A DNA stretch of 64,000 nucleotides, from assembly GCA_026008535.1 (NCBI GenBank), contig BRKX01000006.1, positions 8,764,501 to 8,828,500 on the forward strand, read 5' to 3'. Below are positions 23,565 to 35,625 of this stretch, piece after piece. How positions within the stretch are numbered: position 1 is the first letter of the stretch; each line of letters starts with the position of its first letter. Both the position numbers and the translations under genes were made by a program. This DNA comes from Perilla frutescens (lineage: Eukaryota; Streptophyta; Magnoliopsida; Lamiales; Lamiaceae). Under the pieces are notes generated by a model. It did no database searches. It was not told the origin of the DNA and saw nothing but the letters and a program-made list of their open reading frames with translations.

Positions 23565-24141
23565 TGTTGTGATCCTGGAGATTTCAACCATTTCTTTGTT
23601 TGATTTTCTGGATCTGTGATAATACTCAATTTTGGGTGTTGTTTGTTGTATAAAGATTCGATCTTTGAAACAAGAAATGGGGGAAGACTCAGAAGAAATG
23701 AGAGAAAAATATGAGAAAGAAACTGGAGAAGGAAAATAGATAATATTACCTTTTCTGCTTAACATTACAGCCGCACATTGAACCCTTTTTAACCTAAAGT
23801 TGATGGGGACCATAAAACTATATGGTTCAATTCCTAAAATAAAACTAAAAGGGCTAGATACTAATAAAAGAGTGATAAGGCCTAACAGATTGGCCCAACA
23901 ACGAAAATAAATAACTAAATAGAGTAAATGGCCCATATGCTTGAATAATCTTGACCTGACCCTTGTCTCTGGTTGATCTGAACATCACGGGTTATCAAAT
24001 TGGGCAGAATCAATCTTCCATTTTTCAATTATATCCACAGACCCTAAAGATCTAATTTTTACCTCCATTTCGTCGTTGCTACTATCTCCTCCAATCAGAT
24101 CACCACCAAGACTTTTCTCATCTCTCTTTGTGTTCATAACA
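23565..24141 (-). repeat. 3' LTR of the gypsy element
   Basis: 577 bp, about 95% like its partner by eye. It carries a 15-bp segment (after cctccaatca) that is absent from the 5' LTR. Confidence 0.92.
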
Positions 24142-24204
24142 ATACCCCGCAATTGAGAGATCCTTGTCCCTAAGGATCTAACCCGACGAACTCCTTCGTG
24201 AGAA

Positions 24205-25380
24205 ATTTGGGGTTCTCCATGATTAAAGACACAATTTTTCTTTACTCCCCTGCACTAAGATCTGGGAAATTTGATCATTTCTCTTTTGTACAATCTGAGT
24301 ATCGGGGACAACCGTTAGGGCCAGAGAGAAATTGCTGTTACGGTTCAACTCCAGAAGCTCTTGCAGAGGAGGTATGGTTTCATCACTATCTTTCTTTTTT
24401 TGAAGGAAGACATGGAATACTGGATGTATTCTTGATTCCACTGACAATTCTAGTTTATACACAATTTGACACACATTCTCAAATATCTTGTAGGGGTCGA
24501 AGTACAGGGAGAATATTTTCAGATTCCATCTTAAGGGAACTCTTTCTTATTCCAAACCATGAATTTTTTGTCGCCAATGCACCAGAATCTGATGAACTTG
24601 ATCTTGCTCACTAATTATGACTTTGGAATCCTTGTCAGCGGTGAGTTTTACCTCTGTAAAGCTGTCAGAATTAAACCCCGGAAGACTCATAACAGGTAGT
24701 TTGTTCACTTGTACTTATTTGTTTAAGAGAGATATATGAAAGATGGGGTGTAACCCAGACCCCGGTGGAAAGTGGAATTGATAAACCTCTTGACCAATTT
24801 TTTCTGAAATGGTGTAGGAACGAGAGGCCAGCTTCAGACTCTTCCGAAGGTAAGTTGAATTTTGTCGATGTTACTGATGTGATTGTAGCTTTAAGTAAAC
24901 CTTACCCCTTACTTCATACGCTCTGTCTGATTTGGATATTTCATCATATGTCTTCATCCTGTTCTGTGCTATCAGGAGATTTTTATCCAAATTTTGCATC
25001 ATTAGTCTACACTGCTTTATAATACCCTTGATTTCATCTTGAGTAGTATCCACATAAGGATCAGTAGATACATAGAAAGTAGAGTAGCCATAAGTTGTCT
25101 GCAATTGGGTGAGCTTGATAGCAGCATGATAAGTGATAAAGCAGGGATTAACCATTGGGTCCTGCTTAGGCGTATTAGAATTGATGCACCTTAAGAATTT
25201 CTCTAAAGACTGATTTAGCAGCTCTGTCTGTCCATCTGATTCTGGGCGGTAGGCTGTAGTGAAGCTAGGTGTAACTCCCACATTCAGATATGTGCCATGG
25301 GTCTTAACTAGATTTTCAAGCCTCATGTAAAGCCTATAAAACATCTTTTTCAGCCCCCCTATACAGCTATCCAATGCCCC
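24205..25380 (-). pseudogene. gypsy integrase core and C-terminal fragments
   Basis: The minus-strand frame 25374-24871 contains FTTAYRPESDGQTELLNQSL, the integrase core's third block with its Glu, then EKFLRC and RGKVYLKLQSHQ, the GPY/F module. Downstream, a SGLHPIFHISLL-like segment (about 24755-24720) and a second HPVFHVFLQKKKD segment (about 24430-24390) both match the same chromovirus-type C-terminal motif, so that part appears twice. Stops separate the pieces. Confidence 0.75.
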
Positions 25381-25440
25381 CTAAGAATCAAACAGCTCTT
25401 TAACACTCTTCTCAATCTCTAAGATTAGCATATTTAACTC

Positions 25441-25760
25441 TTAATTCTCCTCAACTCTTTTCTTTGTCTTGATGTGCATCATTTTATACCAAGAGTGATG
25501 AAAGGTAAAATGGCATTCTGCCTGGGACTTGTTAGCAAAGCTAAAGGAATTATTCAACCTATGTCCTAGCATCTTCAATCTAAACTTTTCAGCTTGAAAA
25601 GAGTTGATTAATCTCTGGCCATTAGCCACCTTGATTAATAGGGTTGAAGTTGCTTCAACCTTGCAGCCTAAGCTGTGAGTTGTAAATTCCTTGATGAAAC
25701 TCACAGTGTTTCCTGTGTCAACCCTGACTTGTAGGTTTTGATCCCTACAGGTTCCCTTAA
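25441..25760 (-). pseudogene. gypsy aspartic protease fragment
   Basis: The minus-strand frame contains VRVDTGNTVSFIKEF, a retroviral-type aspartic protease active-site block (usual D-T/S-G-A; here Asn replaces Ala), followed by VANGQRL. The RT that should come next is absent, marking the internal deletion. Confidence 0.7.
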
Positions 25761-26995
25761 ATGTCTGCAGTGATGTCATCATCTCCCTTAAGTGTATTAA
25801 TGATGACCTCCACTTCATCCATGGGTATCTCTGGACCAGGGTCATCTTCCAAAGCAATGAGAGGTTGTAGATATGTAATCTCTTCCTCTTCAGACATCTT
25901 AGAAGCAGCATTAACCCAGCCTTTGTCGTAAGATTTACTTCCTTCTTTAATGGTATTGAGGGAAATGCTTCTCCTCTTTAAATCCTTTAGGTCCTGGATC
26001 ATCTTCTTTTATGCTGAAAGACTGTAGGTAAGCTAGCTCCTCTATAATTATTTGTGGAAATGGGGGACTAGAAGTGTCTTTCTTAGAATATGAGTAGTTC
26101 TTGCTCTGGTTGTATGCTTTGCTAGCCCCCTTTTGCTTCTTAGTAATTCCTTCCAATTTGATGAGTTGGTTTTTGCCAAACTCCACAGCTTGTCCCAAGG
26201 TAGTAGGGTTAAACATGAGGACTGCAACCCTTAGTTCATCACTCAATCCACTCAAAAAGCATGCCACAAAATATGCCTTAGTATAGGCTTCCGTGTTACA
26301 CTTTAACAAGCATTCCTTCAACTCTTCAAATTTGTTAACATAGTCCATGTATTCCCAGTGTGCTTCAATTTATTTAACTCTACCACTTTCTTGGTTTTCC
26401 TAATGTCTTCAAATCTTGATGCAACTACCTCCACAAACTGCTCCCAAGAAACACTATCATACCTCGAGCTAAAATTCAGAAACCATGTTGCAGCTCTGAC
26501 TTCAAAGTTTTTAGTAGCTAATGTTACTTTCTCTTTATCCAAGAGGTAAGAAACCCTTTTAAAATATCCATCACAATGTATCAACCACACCCTTAGGTTA
26601 GATCCATCAAACTTAGGAAAATCTACCCTAGGCAAATGGTTGAAGACCTGATTTCCATCTGGTTTTGCTAGAGTACTTTTCTCTTTAGAAATGAAATGGG
26701 TTCTTGATTGTGGCACTGTACCATCATATTTTTGTGGAGATTCACCCAAAATAGATTTTTCATCACCTATACCTTTCTTAGGCTCTCCATTAAGTAATTA
26801 TAAGTGAAGATTAGCAGCAGTCATAATTAATTGATCTAATTTTGCGCTCATACCTTCTTGAATTTGTGTGACTGATGTGATTTGTTCCTTTACTCTTATC
26901 TGTGTTGCTTTCCTTTTTAAACACTCACCTTCCAACCTCTGATCAAGTCTCATCTGATTATTTTGTAGCACTAGGAGAGTCGTGTTTTCAGCCAT
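25757..26995 (-). pseudogene. gypsy gag remnant
   Basis: The likely start is the minus-strand ATG at 26995 (MAENTTLLVLQNNQ), after the primer-binding site. Frames at 26749-26318 and 26348-25947 carry the retrotransposon gag core (PRVDFPKFDGSNLRVWLIHC, ATWFLNF, VSWEQFVEVVASRFED, then YVNKFEELKECLL and YFVACFLSGL). At least two frame breaks and a stop after NLHL at 26798 prevent one product. Confidence 0.8.
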
Positions 26996-27025
26996 GTCCG
27001 AGGCTCGATGGTTCTGGATACCAAC

Positions 27026-27587
27026 TGTTGTGATCGCTGAGATTTTAGCCATTTTTTTGTTAGATTTTCTGGATCTGTGATAATACTCAATTTTGGGTGT
27101 TGTTTGTTGTATAAAGATTCAATCTTTGAAATAAGAAATGGGGGAAAAATCAGAAGAAATGAGAGAAAAATATTAGAAAGAAACTAGAGAAGGAAAATAG
27201 ATTATATTACGTTTTCTGCTTAACATTACAACCGCACGTTGAACCATTTTTAACCTAAAGTTGATGGGGACCACAAAACTATATGGTTCAATTCCTAAAA
27301 TAAAACTAAAAGGGCTACATACTAATAAAAGAGTGATAAGGCCTAACAAGTTGGCCCAATAACAAAAATAAATAACTAAATAGAGTAAATGGCCCATATG
27401 CTTGAATAATCTTGACCCGGCCCTTGTCCCTGGTTGATCTGAACATCACGGGTTATCAAATTGGGCAAAATCAATCTTCCATTTATCAATTACATCCACA
27501 AACCCTAAAGATCTTATTTTTACCTCCATTTCACCATTGCTACTATCTCCTCCAAGACTTTTCTCATCTTTCTCTGTGTTCATAACA
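27026..27587 (-). repeat. 5' LTR of the gypsy element
   Basis: 562 bp. It is the upstream LTR for minus-strand transcription and is followed directly by the primer-binding site. Confidence 0.92.
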
Positions 27588-28271
27588 GCTGGATTAAGAT
27601 TAATATAGATGACTCTACTATTGGTGCTCCTGGGAAAATGGCATCGGGTGGTGTTTTTCGGAGTTCGACTGGCTTGGTCATTTTACGCTTTCACTCGGAT
27701 GAGGGAATTGGATTTGCTTTCACAGTTGAGTTATTGGGTGTTATTTTCACTCTTGAATGTGCGGCTATTCTATCTCCTGCCTTTATTTGACTTGAGCTAG
27801 ATTCTAGCTATGTGGTCACTCTTCTTTCTACTCGAAGTTTGCAGATTCCTTGGATCCTAAAGCCAAGATGGAAGAGAATGTTGGCTTATTTGGACACTAT
27901 TCAATTTCACATGACACATATTTTTCGTGAGGGTAATCAGGTTGCTGACATTCTTACTTTCCTGAATACGTGTTCACATTCAGGTGTTTGGTCTTAGTCT
28001 ATTCCTTGTATTGATACTGTTGTTGCTAGAGATATTTCTGTTTCTAGTCATTTTTTATTTTCATAGATGAGTACTCTTTTTCGGTATGATTTTTATCAAA
28101 GTGGATTTTCTATGTTGGTTTTGAGGAGGCTTCGTCCCCAGAGTTATCATTTTATGATTTCCGGAATTTTTAGGATTTGTCTCTTTTTTTCCTTTATATA
28201 TACAGTTTATTAGAGAACAACAATATTTTCTCATTCAATTATAGTGTGGCACATTCAAAATTTAAAAAAAA
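27588..28271 (+). pseudogene. LINE remnant, RNase H domain and 3' end (right part)
   Basis: Continues the LINE frame broken at 23564. It encodes KINIDDSTIGAPGKMASGGVF and later FHMTHIFREGNQVADILTFL, the start and end of the RNase H domain found at the C-terminus of plant LINE/non-LTR polyproteins. Frameshifts occur in between. A 3' untranslated stretch ends in an A-run at 28262-28271, consistent with a LINE tail. Confidence 0.75.
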
Positions 28272-29634
28272 ATAATAAATATTTAAATCCGTACAACGGG
28301 CAGGAAAAATGCTAGTTTCATTTTAGATCAAAAACTGTAAATGCATGAATTGCCCGTGCAAAAAAATTGTTTAAAGGAATCCTCAAAGCTTAATACAAGA
28401 TTATAAAAATTCAAAAAGTTGTGGTAGTGGAAGAATGGAGTATAAATTACATAAGAAAGACGATAGTTGCCATGATCATCAACTCTCAAGTACAATCTCA
28501 CTAGGTACTCTTCAAAATCACCAAATACTCTTTTATTCACGGCTCTCTCCCCCTAGTTCTCCAGCTTTCTGGTCTTGTTCATCTAGATTTTGATTTATTA
28601 TTATGATTTTTCATTTTGGTGTTGGAGTCTGAAAGATCGTCACTCTGGTCTTTGGCTTTGACGTCTTTGCTTGTCTACACCGGTCAACGGTGCCCCGAAT
28701 GTCATTTCGACGTAATTGTAATCAGTGAAATTGAACCATTACAAATGTTATAATGGTTATAGGTTGAGTTTGCCGTGCATGATTTTCTTAGTAAGAGTTG
28801 CTTAGCTCTCTCTCGTCTTGTTCTAGGATTTTTTTTTGTGGGCCATTTCTGGCACGTGGAATGGGAACTTGCAGCTACAATAGAATTTGAAAAAGGAATC
28901 AATCGTGATTTTAACGTGTTCTTTCCATGACCCGGTGGTGCCTCTTAATTGAGATAAATTGAAATAGGAATCACTTTCATATATTTCATCATATATATTG
29001 GGATCATGATATACTTAGAAAATAATAATTTATTCTTCTTCTTCTTGTTTTCAACTCATTTATCTCTAATCCATTTTTCTATTCTTTTCTAGCTTGGCTA
29101 GGTGGGATAGCGTATCTATTCCACTCTACTTTTGTGGTTTGCATATTATTAATTATTAAACATGATGAGAGTGTTGGAAAAATTGATTTAAGAAATGAGT
29201 TTGAAGTATTTTTATTTTTTTCAAAATGAATTTCAGCAAGTGATAAATTAATTGTTAAAGTTGATTATTCAAAAGGGCATTAAAATTTGGGAGAATGTGA
29301 AAAGAACTTAATATATATGGTGTGATGATGACATCCCATAAATTTACACACCATCCCAGTTTAATGTAATGGAGAGCGTCTGTTATTAGGACTTCTTGCA
29401 TGCTATTCTTACACCAACACCATTGAAAATGCATCATGCATGATATATCATTTAGTCAGAGAGTTAGTTTCCTCACATCGTCCAATTTACGTAATTACAA
29501 GCGCAATTCACCTCTTCCAGTTTCAAGTACAGGAGAGAATACTCCATTTTCATCTCACCAAATTTTTCTAAATTCTTCATTTTATTCGTTTATTTATCTG
29601 TATTCCGTTTCTTCCACTTCCTTTACTTCTTTTC
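28272..29634. other. Spacer without recognised gene
   Basis: Short frames at 28328-28540, 28702-28902 and 29255-29666 lack homology that I can recognise and have no codon pattern. A tail-like motif, cgggcaggaaaaatgctagt, follows the LINE A-run. Confidence 0.45.
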
Positions 29635-31400
29635 TGTTGGTCCCTGGTGAGTCGATGTCAGTTTAGATGGGGGGGGTGAATAAACTGATACGAAAACTTT
29701 TACTTCAAATGCGGAATGATAAGGGCCCTTGACTCGCTTAGCAACTTATCTATGCACAAATCAGTTGAACACTTTGGACAGCTTGGGTGCAGATTGTGTG
29801 AGCTTGTGTACAGTTCAAAGATATGCGAGTATAAGCAAAACAGTACAGCACACAGATGATTTATAGAGGTTCGAAGTCTCAAACTTCTACGTCCTCTCTT
29901 CCTTCCACAGAAGGGCAACTCCACTATATAACTTGAGTTTCTTTACAAATTATACAATGAAGGACAGTTGGCTGAACCTGGTAACTGCTCGCTACCTCAG
30001 CGGGTCGACGGCTCACACTTGCAATCCCTAACTGCTCATTGGAAGGTAGGTGCTATTGACGTCTTTACAAGGTTTTAGATCTCTTTCGATCTTCAAGAGG
30101 TTAGTCTTGAACATGGGATATCAACTGGTGTGCTCCTTCAATTTGAGCTGGGTAGTTGATCGGTGTATTGCTGGAACTGAGAAGGTTGCTCTGGCTGGAT
30201 TATCAACAACTAACTGAATACTTTGATTATGTGGATTCTTCTTCTCAGTTGGACTCTCACAGTTTTAGCAAATGCTGAACTTGAGCTATGTGGGAGGGAG
30301 AAAGAAAGCTCTGTTTGAGATAACTTGAATGAAGGCTTCAAGAATGAAGGTTGCGAAAAAGTCTCTGAACACTTTGATTCACTCGTCTTTTATAGAGGAG
30401 TGGTTTTGTGACCGTTGAGTTCCACTGATCGGTGGCTCTGTTGGTTCATCAATGGCAGATGGTTTTTATGATTGTTGGAGCTTTTGATTGAAGTAGTCGT
30501 TGCTTTGCCAATCGATCTCTGTTGGATATTTGATTCCAGTAGCCGTTGCTTTGCCAATCGATCTCTATTCGATATTTAATTCCAGGATCTCCGTTGGAGC
30601 ATTTATTCCAAGATCTTCATTTGAGCATTAACTCCAAGACTCTCTGGCTGGCAGTTCTGAGCTCCAGTTTAGCAAGTTTGAGTTCCAGTTGGCAGTTCTG
30701 AGCTTGTCTGCTTAGTTCGGCTATTACTCCAGTTGCCAGTTCTGAGCTTCTTCCTCCAGTTCGACTGATCTCAAGTTGTTGAATGGCTTGTCAGTTCGAC
30801 TGTTCTTTCTTGAGCTTTCTTGTCAGCTTGACTGATCATAAGCTGTTGGCTAGCTTGTCAGTTTGACTGTTCTTCTTGAGTTTTCTTGTCAGCTTGACTG
30901 ATCACAAGCTGTTTGGCTAGCTTGTCAGTTTGACTGATCTTTCTCAAGCTTCCTTGTCAGATGTTTGCTTGTTTTCTCCTACAAGCTGGCTGACTTCAGT
31001 TTTGGCCTTTGATTGATTCGTCTGTTTACTTCAGTTTGGCTGAAGTTAAGTTTGGCCATCAGCTGGATACTTCCAGTCTTTAGTTTAAACTGATCTCTTA
31101 TCAGTTTCTTCAGTCTTGTCGATTTTTTTCTCAACTCAGCTAACTTAGCTGTCAGTTTTGTTTTGACTGCTTCGACTCTTTTAACCCTTAGTTGGATTGA
31201 GTTTTGACTGGTTTGCGTATCCTTCCAGCTGGTTGACCATGCTCCAGTTGAGTTGACTCTAGCTTCAGTTGAGTTCCTTCTTGAGGCTCTGGATTGGTCA
31301 GCTCAGATCTACAGCTTGGATCTTGGTCAGTTTTTTCAGGAATAGTTTTGACATCTCATCAAAACCTTATTTAGGGGTTCTTTGATAGTTTTTCCTAACA
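29635..31400 (-). mobile_element. Probable solo LTR with internal promoter
   Basis: On the minus strand it starts TGTTAGGAAAAACTATC (31400) and ends GGGACCAACA (29635), the TG...CA form of plant copia-type LTRs. A TATA box (CTCTATAAATC, about 29868-29858) stands some 225 bases before the end, as in an LTR U3/R boundary. Flanks are ttttc and ttttt, so the 5-bp target duplication is imperfect or uninformative. Its U3 part consists of degenerate CTTGTCAGTTTGACTG-type repeats. No internal retroviral domains lie on either side. Confidence 0.55.
30640..31340. repeat. Degenerate CAGTTTGACTG-type tandem repeats
   Basis: Units of about 60-65 bases built on gcttgtcagtttgactg, gagttccagttggcag and related words recur at least eight times within the putative LTR. 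Confidence 0.7.
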
Positions 31401-32066
31401 TTTTTTTTCTGTACTAGTTGAAATATGAAGCAACTTATCCAACACAATTGTATCAAACAAAGAGTTTATACCCTAACGCCCAACTAAACGTAATTCCCAA
31501 ATATCAAAGCTGATATCATATAGGCATATAGCCATATGGACTTCATTTTTTAAGAGTAAGTATATGGGCTTCACAAAGTGGGTTTTCAGAAAAATGAATT
31601 TTGTACAACAAATATTTGTATGATAATTCTAAACATAGCCTTCATTTTACTTTTTACTAGTTTTTACCCACCCGTAATATACAAAGATCATTTTATATTT
31701 TAAAATAAATTAATGTATAGTTGCTGATAATTTTATGGAATTAAATTATTATATAATCCAATCTATAATATTCACAATATATCAACAACAACAATACCTA
31801 TTCATATGTCTAAGTTGGATTGAAAAGTCAACCATTCTAATTGAGGAGAATGTGAGAATGATTTGCAATCAATCTATAAATTATATTAATTGAAAATGTA
31901 ATTATAATGGAAATTAATTTTGTTATAGAAATGTTAATTATACAATAAATTATATTAATTTGAATTATATCATTAAAAATTTTATTAAATCAATATATTA
32001 GTAACTGACAAATTATCCTTATAAATGGGTGGGAAAAAGTGAATTGTTAAACTTTGTTATAATATA
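31401..32066. other. AT-rich spacer, no gene
   Basis: Contains a TTTTTACTAGTTTTTACCC motif near 31655, akin to those at 6845 and 28305. Confidence 0.5.
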
Positions 32067-33222
32067 TAGGGCAAATTACAATTTAATTTCCAACCTTCGA
32101 AGGTTTTTAACAAAAATAATCCAACGTTTTAATAGTTACAATTTAATTTCCAACATTTGGATATTTTAATAGAAATAACCCAACGTTTAATATTAATAAT
32201 TTAATTCTCAACGTTTGAAAATTTTAACAGAAATGACCTAATATTTTAGGCTAAAAAAACTATTTCGGTCGATTTCAATCACATTTACTTTCAAGTGAGT
32301 TAGACACCTATATAATGAACTAACATTTTTACCGAAAAAATGACCAAAATGGTTTTTTTTTGCATAAATTATTGGGTCATTTCTGTTAAAATATTCAAAC
32401 ATTGACAAGTAAATTGTTAAAATTAACATTAAGTTATTTTTGTTAAAATATCCAAACGTTGGGAATTAATGGAGGTGTATTGGATTGGAATTTTATTGGA
32501 TTTTAAAGGACTTTTAAAATCCGGGTGTATTCAATCCAAACTTTTAAAAGTCCTTTAAAATCCTAGTGTATTCAATCCAGACTTTTAAAAGTCCTTTAAA
32601 ATTCTGGTATATTTAATTCAGACTTTTAAAAGTCCTTTAAAATCCGGATGTATTCAAAAATCAATGGACTTTAAAAAGTCATTGACTTCATTAGATTTCA
32701 CCAGGAAATGACGTGAAAATTACAAAGGATGAAATCTGACCCATGGACACGAGATTTCGATGGATTTTGGAAAACCCGGCGAGCGCTGTGTCCCAGCGGC
32801 CGGTGAGGAGTTGAAAACGGGCACCCCAATCGTCACCCGACCCCAGCGGCCGCTGGCTTTGCCGATGATGGCATTCCAGCGGTCGCTGTATTCCATTTTT
32901 TCCCGGGCCCACCGATCACTGTGTTCCATCGAGCGCTGAAAAAAATGATTTCAAATCCGTTGAAATCGTCCAAAATCGATCCGAAATCCATACACAAAAT
33001 CCGCCAGACTCTGCGTGGAGTTGGGAGACTCCATGTGGAGTTTTGGGAGACTCCATATGGAGTCTATGGATTTAAAAATCCATAGAAATTCATGGACATT
33101 TTAAAGTCCAACAAAATCCATCAAAATCCTAATTGAATACACCCCCTTGTAATTATTGAAACGTTGTGTTATTTTTATTAAAACGTTCAAAAGCTGGGAA
33201 TTAAATTGTAAAATTTGCCCTA
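32067..33222. mobile_element. Outer MITE with TAGGGCAAATT termini, split by another MITE
   Basis: The left end TAGGGCAAATTACAATTTAA and the inverted right end TAGGGCAAATTTTACAATTT match over about 70 bases, with small indels. The left arm contains three degenerate units of about 75 bases (caacgttt...ttaatttcc). It is interrupted at 32471-33146 by a second element. Confidence 0.65.
32471..33146. mobile_element. Inner MITE with GTGTATTxxATT termini
   Basis: The left terminus GGAGGTGTATTGGATTGGAA and the inverted right terminus GGGGGTGTATTCAATTAGGA form inverted repeats of about 40 bases. The left arm has four tandem copies of a unit of about 45 bases (ttttaaaagtcctttaaaat); the right arm has repeated gactccatxtggagt. 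The centre (32730-32940) is GC-richer. No coding sequence. Superfamily not assigned because the target duplication is unclear. Confidence 0.65.
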
Positions 33223-33245
33223 ATATATATATATATATATATAGA
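33223..33245. repeat. (TA)n microsatellite at the left end of MULE C
   Basis: TA run lying between the outer MITE and the left terminus of MULE C. Confidence 0.9.
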
Positions 33246-34019
33246 TAGGATATAGATCAAATAGGGACAAGCCCTTGGTGTGAAAAGTAGGGACAATTTC
33301 TAGCCATTGGATCTGATAAGATTGACGGTTAGATTAACTTCCTTGTTTATTTTTTTTTCGTTTATTTTTTTATTTTATAGTTTGTGGTAAGGGTAATGTT
33401 GTAATTCTGTAAATAATCTGTAGATTCCCATATCTTTCAAAATCAGAACCATCCTTATCAAATAGTTTTTAATTATGGATGGTTAATTTCTATCGTGATT
33501 TTGATGGTTCTTGCGATTTTTCCTCTCAGAAGATAGAGTATTTTTTCTCACTCACAGTTTATTGATTTGGTAGATAAAATATCTACAGATTCTAGTTTTG
33601 TAGGCATTGTCGGTGAATAGGCCATTGATGATTTTTCCTTATTTTCAGTTGTTGAAGTAACAATGGAAGATTCAGATTTTTGCGTGTTTTCCTTTCTTTT
33701 TTTTTTATTTTTTTGTATTCTAGATCAAATATTTATTTTTTATGCTTCAAATTGATGGATTAATTGTTCAATGTTACTCTCTTCTGTGTGCGCAGTGTAT
33801 GTAGATTTTATTGTTGTTATGTATCATTTATTAATTTTGTATGAAGCATCACATATTTTGTGTTTACAGTATTGTATATTGAAGGATTATACATAGTACA
33901 TGTTTCCTGGGTTTTTAAGTGGGTTTTTTTTATTTCATGTTAGTGTTATTGCAGCATTTGTTTTTGTCATTAAACAGATTGACAAATATGATTGGTAGCA
34001 TTGAATAGTTTATCTTTTT

Positions 34020-34147
34020 TTTTGTTCAGGTCTGATTCACTCCAGTCAAGGTGTTGTTGAAATGTCGCATGGTGGAACGACAAAGGTACATATTCCCCAG
34101 TACGATATTTCAATGATGCCATCTAACAGATTTTCCATAGAGCCAAT
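34020..34147 (+). pseudogene. FAR1-like transposase remnant, left part
   Basis: A short frame ending FSIEP is cut by the Athila-type insertion after codon bases at 34147. It resumes on the far side with the family's conserved PxRYIxxRW block, so the two sides are collinear once the insertion is discounted. Another frame in the same stretch (CRMVERQRYIF...CHLTD) resembles a ruined SWIM zinc finger. The FAR1 domain and DDE core that should lie upstream are absent. Confidence 0.55.
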
Positions 34148-35520
34148 TGATAGGACGTATTCTACTTGCTTTTATTGTTATCTTTTGGTGCCATTTCTCC
34201 TAATTAATTGCCCTATACTTGTGTATTTTGGAAGAATGATGTGTTTGTTGAGTTGTGTAGGGATGTAGTACAAAGTTGGAGAAAAGGTCATGCTTTTGGT
34301 GCAAAAAGAATCTAAGTGAAGAAAGAGCAAAATTCGAGTCTGAGTAGATCAAGCCGCAAGGGCATGCCGCTGGAAAGCTGGAGCGAGTTTTTAGAACCTG
34401 GGCCTCTACACGCATTTTGGGCTTGCTGAACCCAACTCTCGGCCCGCGATTAAAGCTAGACGTGGAATTGAGCTTCCCACCGCCTCAAGAGTCCTTCTTT
34501 TGCTATGTTTCCTAGTTTAGATTGATTAGGATTTTATTTCCTTATCTAATGTTTTAATTAAGGATATTATATATAGATTAGGACTTATTTCTTTATGATT
34601 CATTCATTCTATTCACGCACGCAGCAGACCAAAGACACGTTCCCAGCAACTATTATTTTCTTTTTCATTATTTCATGGTGTTCTGCTCCGTTAATTATCA
34701 GCGTGATTTTATGATTATGAAAGTTAGCTAATTTATTCGTATTCCAGTGATGACGACGAAGCTCCGCTTATATAACTGTGAGATCTAATTATTTGTTCAT
34801 AATTAATTGATGCATGTATCTGTTATTCTTGGATTTCGGGTCGTTAATTATTCTAAGTCTATCGAATAGTTGCAAATGTTTGGTAGGTTGTGATTAATTA
34901 CTAGCCAATTAAATCGGCCATACGAAATTGTGGTTTAGGTTTAATAAGTGGTAAAACGGTTGCTCAAATAACTAGGGGAATAACAGAGTTAATTTTACAG
35001 TCCTGCGTCAGAGTCTGTAAGTTAAGAATCGGGTCTTTCTTGTGCTCATTGTTGTCGGCTCATTAAACTCATAGAGCGTCTCTTACAGTTGTCAGTCGAT
35101 TAGGGGAATAATTAATGAAGCGTCTTCTTAATTATCGAAACAGTATGGAGAGATTAGGTCATGTCAGAAGCGTCTTCGGTGACTATAACTGATTTGCATG
35201 GTTTGATTAATTAATTCTTGCATTTGTGATCGATGTTATAAGTGGAGTGGAGTTTGTTGGATCCGGAATACCCTTTTTTCATGATTTAAATAAGTTCGTT
35301 TGCATAAATATTTTCTTTAGTTGGTCATTTAATTCTTCAATTTATTTTGTTATATAATTCACACAAAACCCCTTTTCTGGAAGTTTGGGCACGCAGATTG
35401 AAAGTCAAGAGTAATTCTCACCGGTTCTTTGGGAGACGATCCTGCTCACCACTGTACTCTGCAGTGTGGGCTTACCGACGAAAGTCGGAACATTTATTTT
35501 TGGTGAAAAACGACGCACCA
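34148..35520 (+). repeat. 5' LTR of the Athila-type element
   Basis: TG...CA-bounded. TATA box attatatatagatta at about 34567-34581. It differs from the 3' LTR at a few dozen positions by eye, many of them C/T or G/A changes. Confidence 0.93.
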
Positions 35521-35525
35521 AATTT

Positions 35526-35543
35526 TGGCGCCGTTGCCGGGGA
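35526..35543 (+). promoter_or_regulatory. Primer-binding site, tRNA-Asp type
   Basis: TGGCGCCGTTGCCGGGGA begins five bases after the 5' LTR. It is the minus-strand priming site of Athila-like elements. Confidence 0.85.
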
Positions 35544-35625
35544 TCACTTCTAAAAGCAGTGATTACTCGAAATTTTCCGTTTGTATTTACTTGGTTTTAT
35601 TTTTAATTTTTAATTTTTCTGGTAT

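Larger units (their letters stand above)
23565..27587 (-). mobile_element. Pol-deleted Ty3/gypsy element with two LTRs, TSD GCTGG
   Basis: LTRs at 23565-24141 and 27026-27587 begin TGTTATG and end ...CACAACA when read on the minus strand. GCTGG flanks both sides (23560-23564 and 27588-27592). On the minus strand the 5' LTR is followed by a primer-binding site like the 3' end of initiator tRNA-Met (TGGTATCCAGAACCATCGAG, about 27024-27005), and a polypurine tract (AATTGCGGGGTAT) abuts the 3' LTR at 24142-24154. Internal gag, protease and integrase remnants remain. RT and RNase H are missing, deleted near 25380-25440. At 4,023 bp it is less than a full-length element. Confidence 0.92.
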
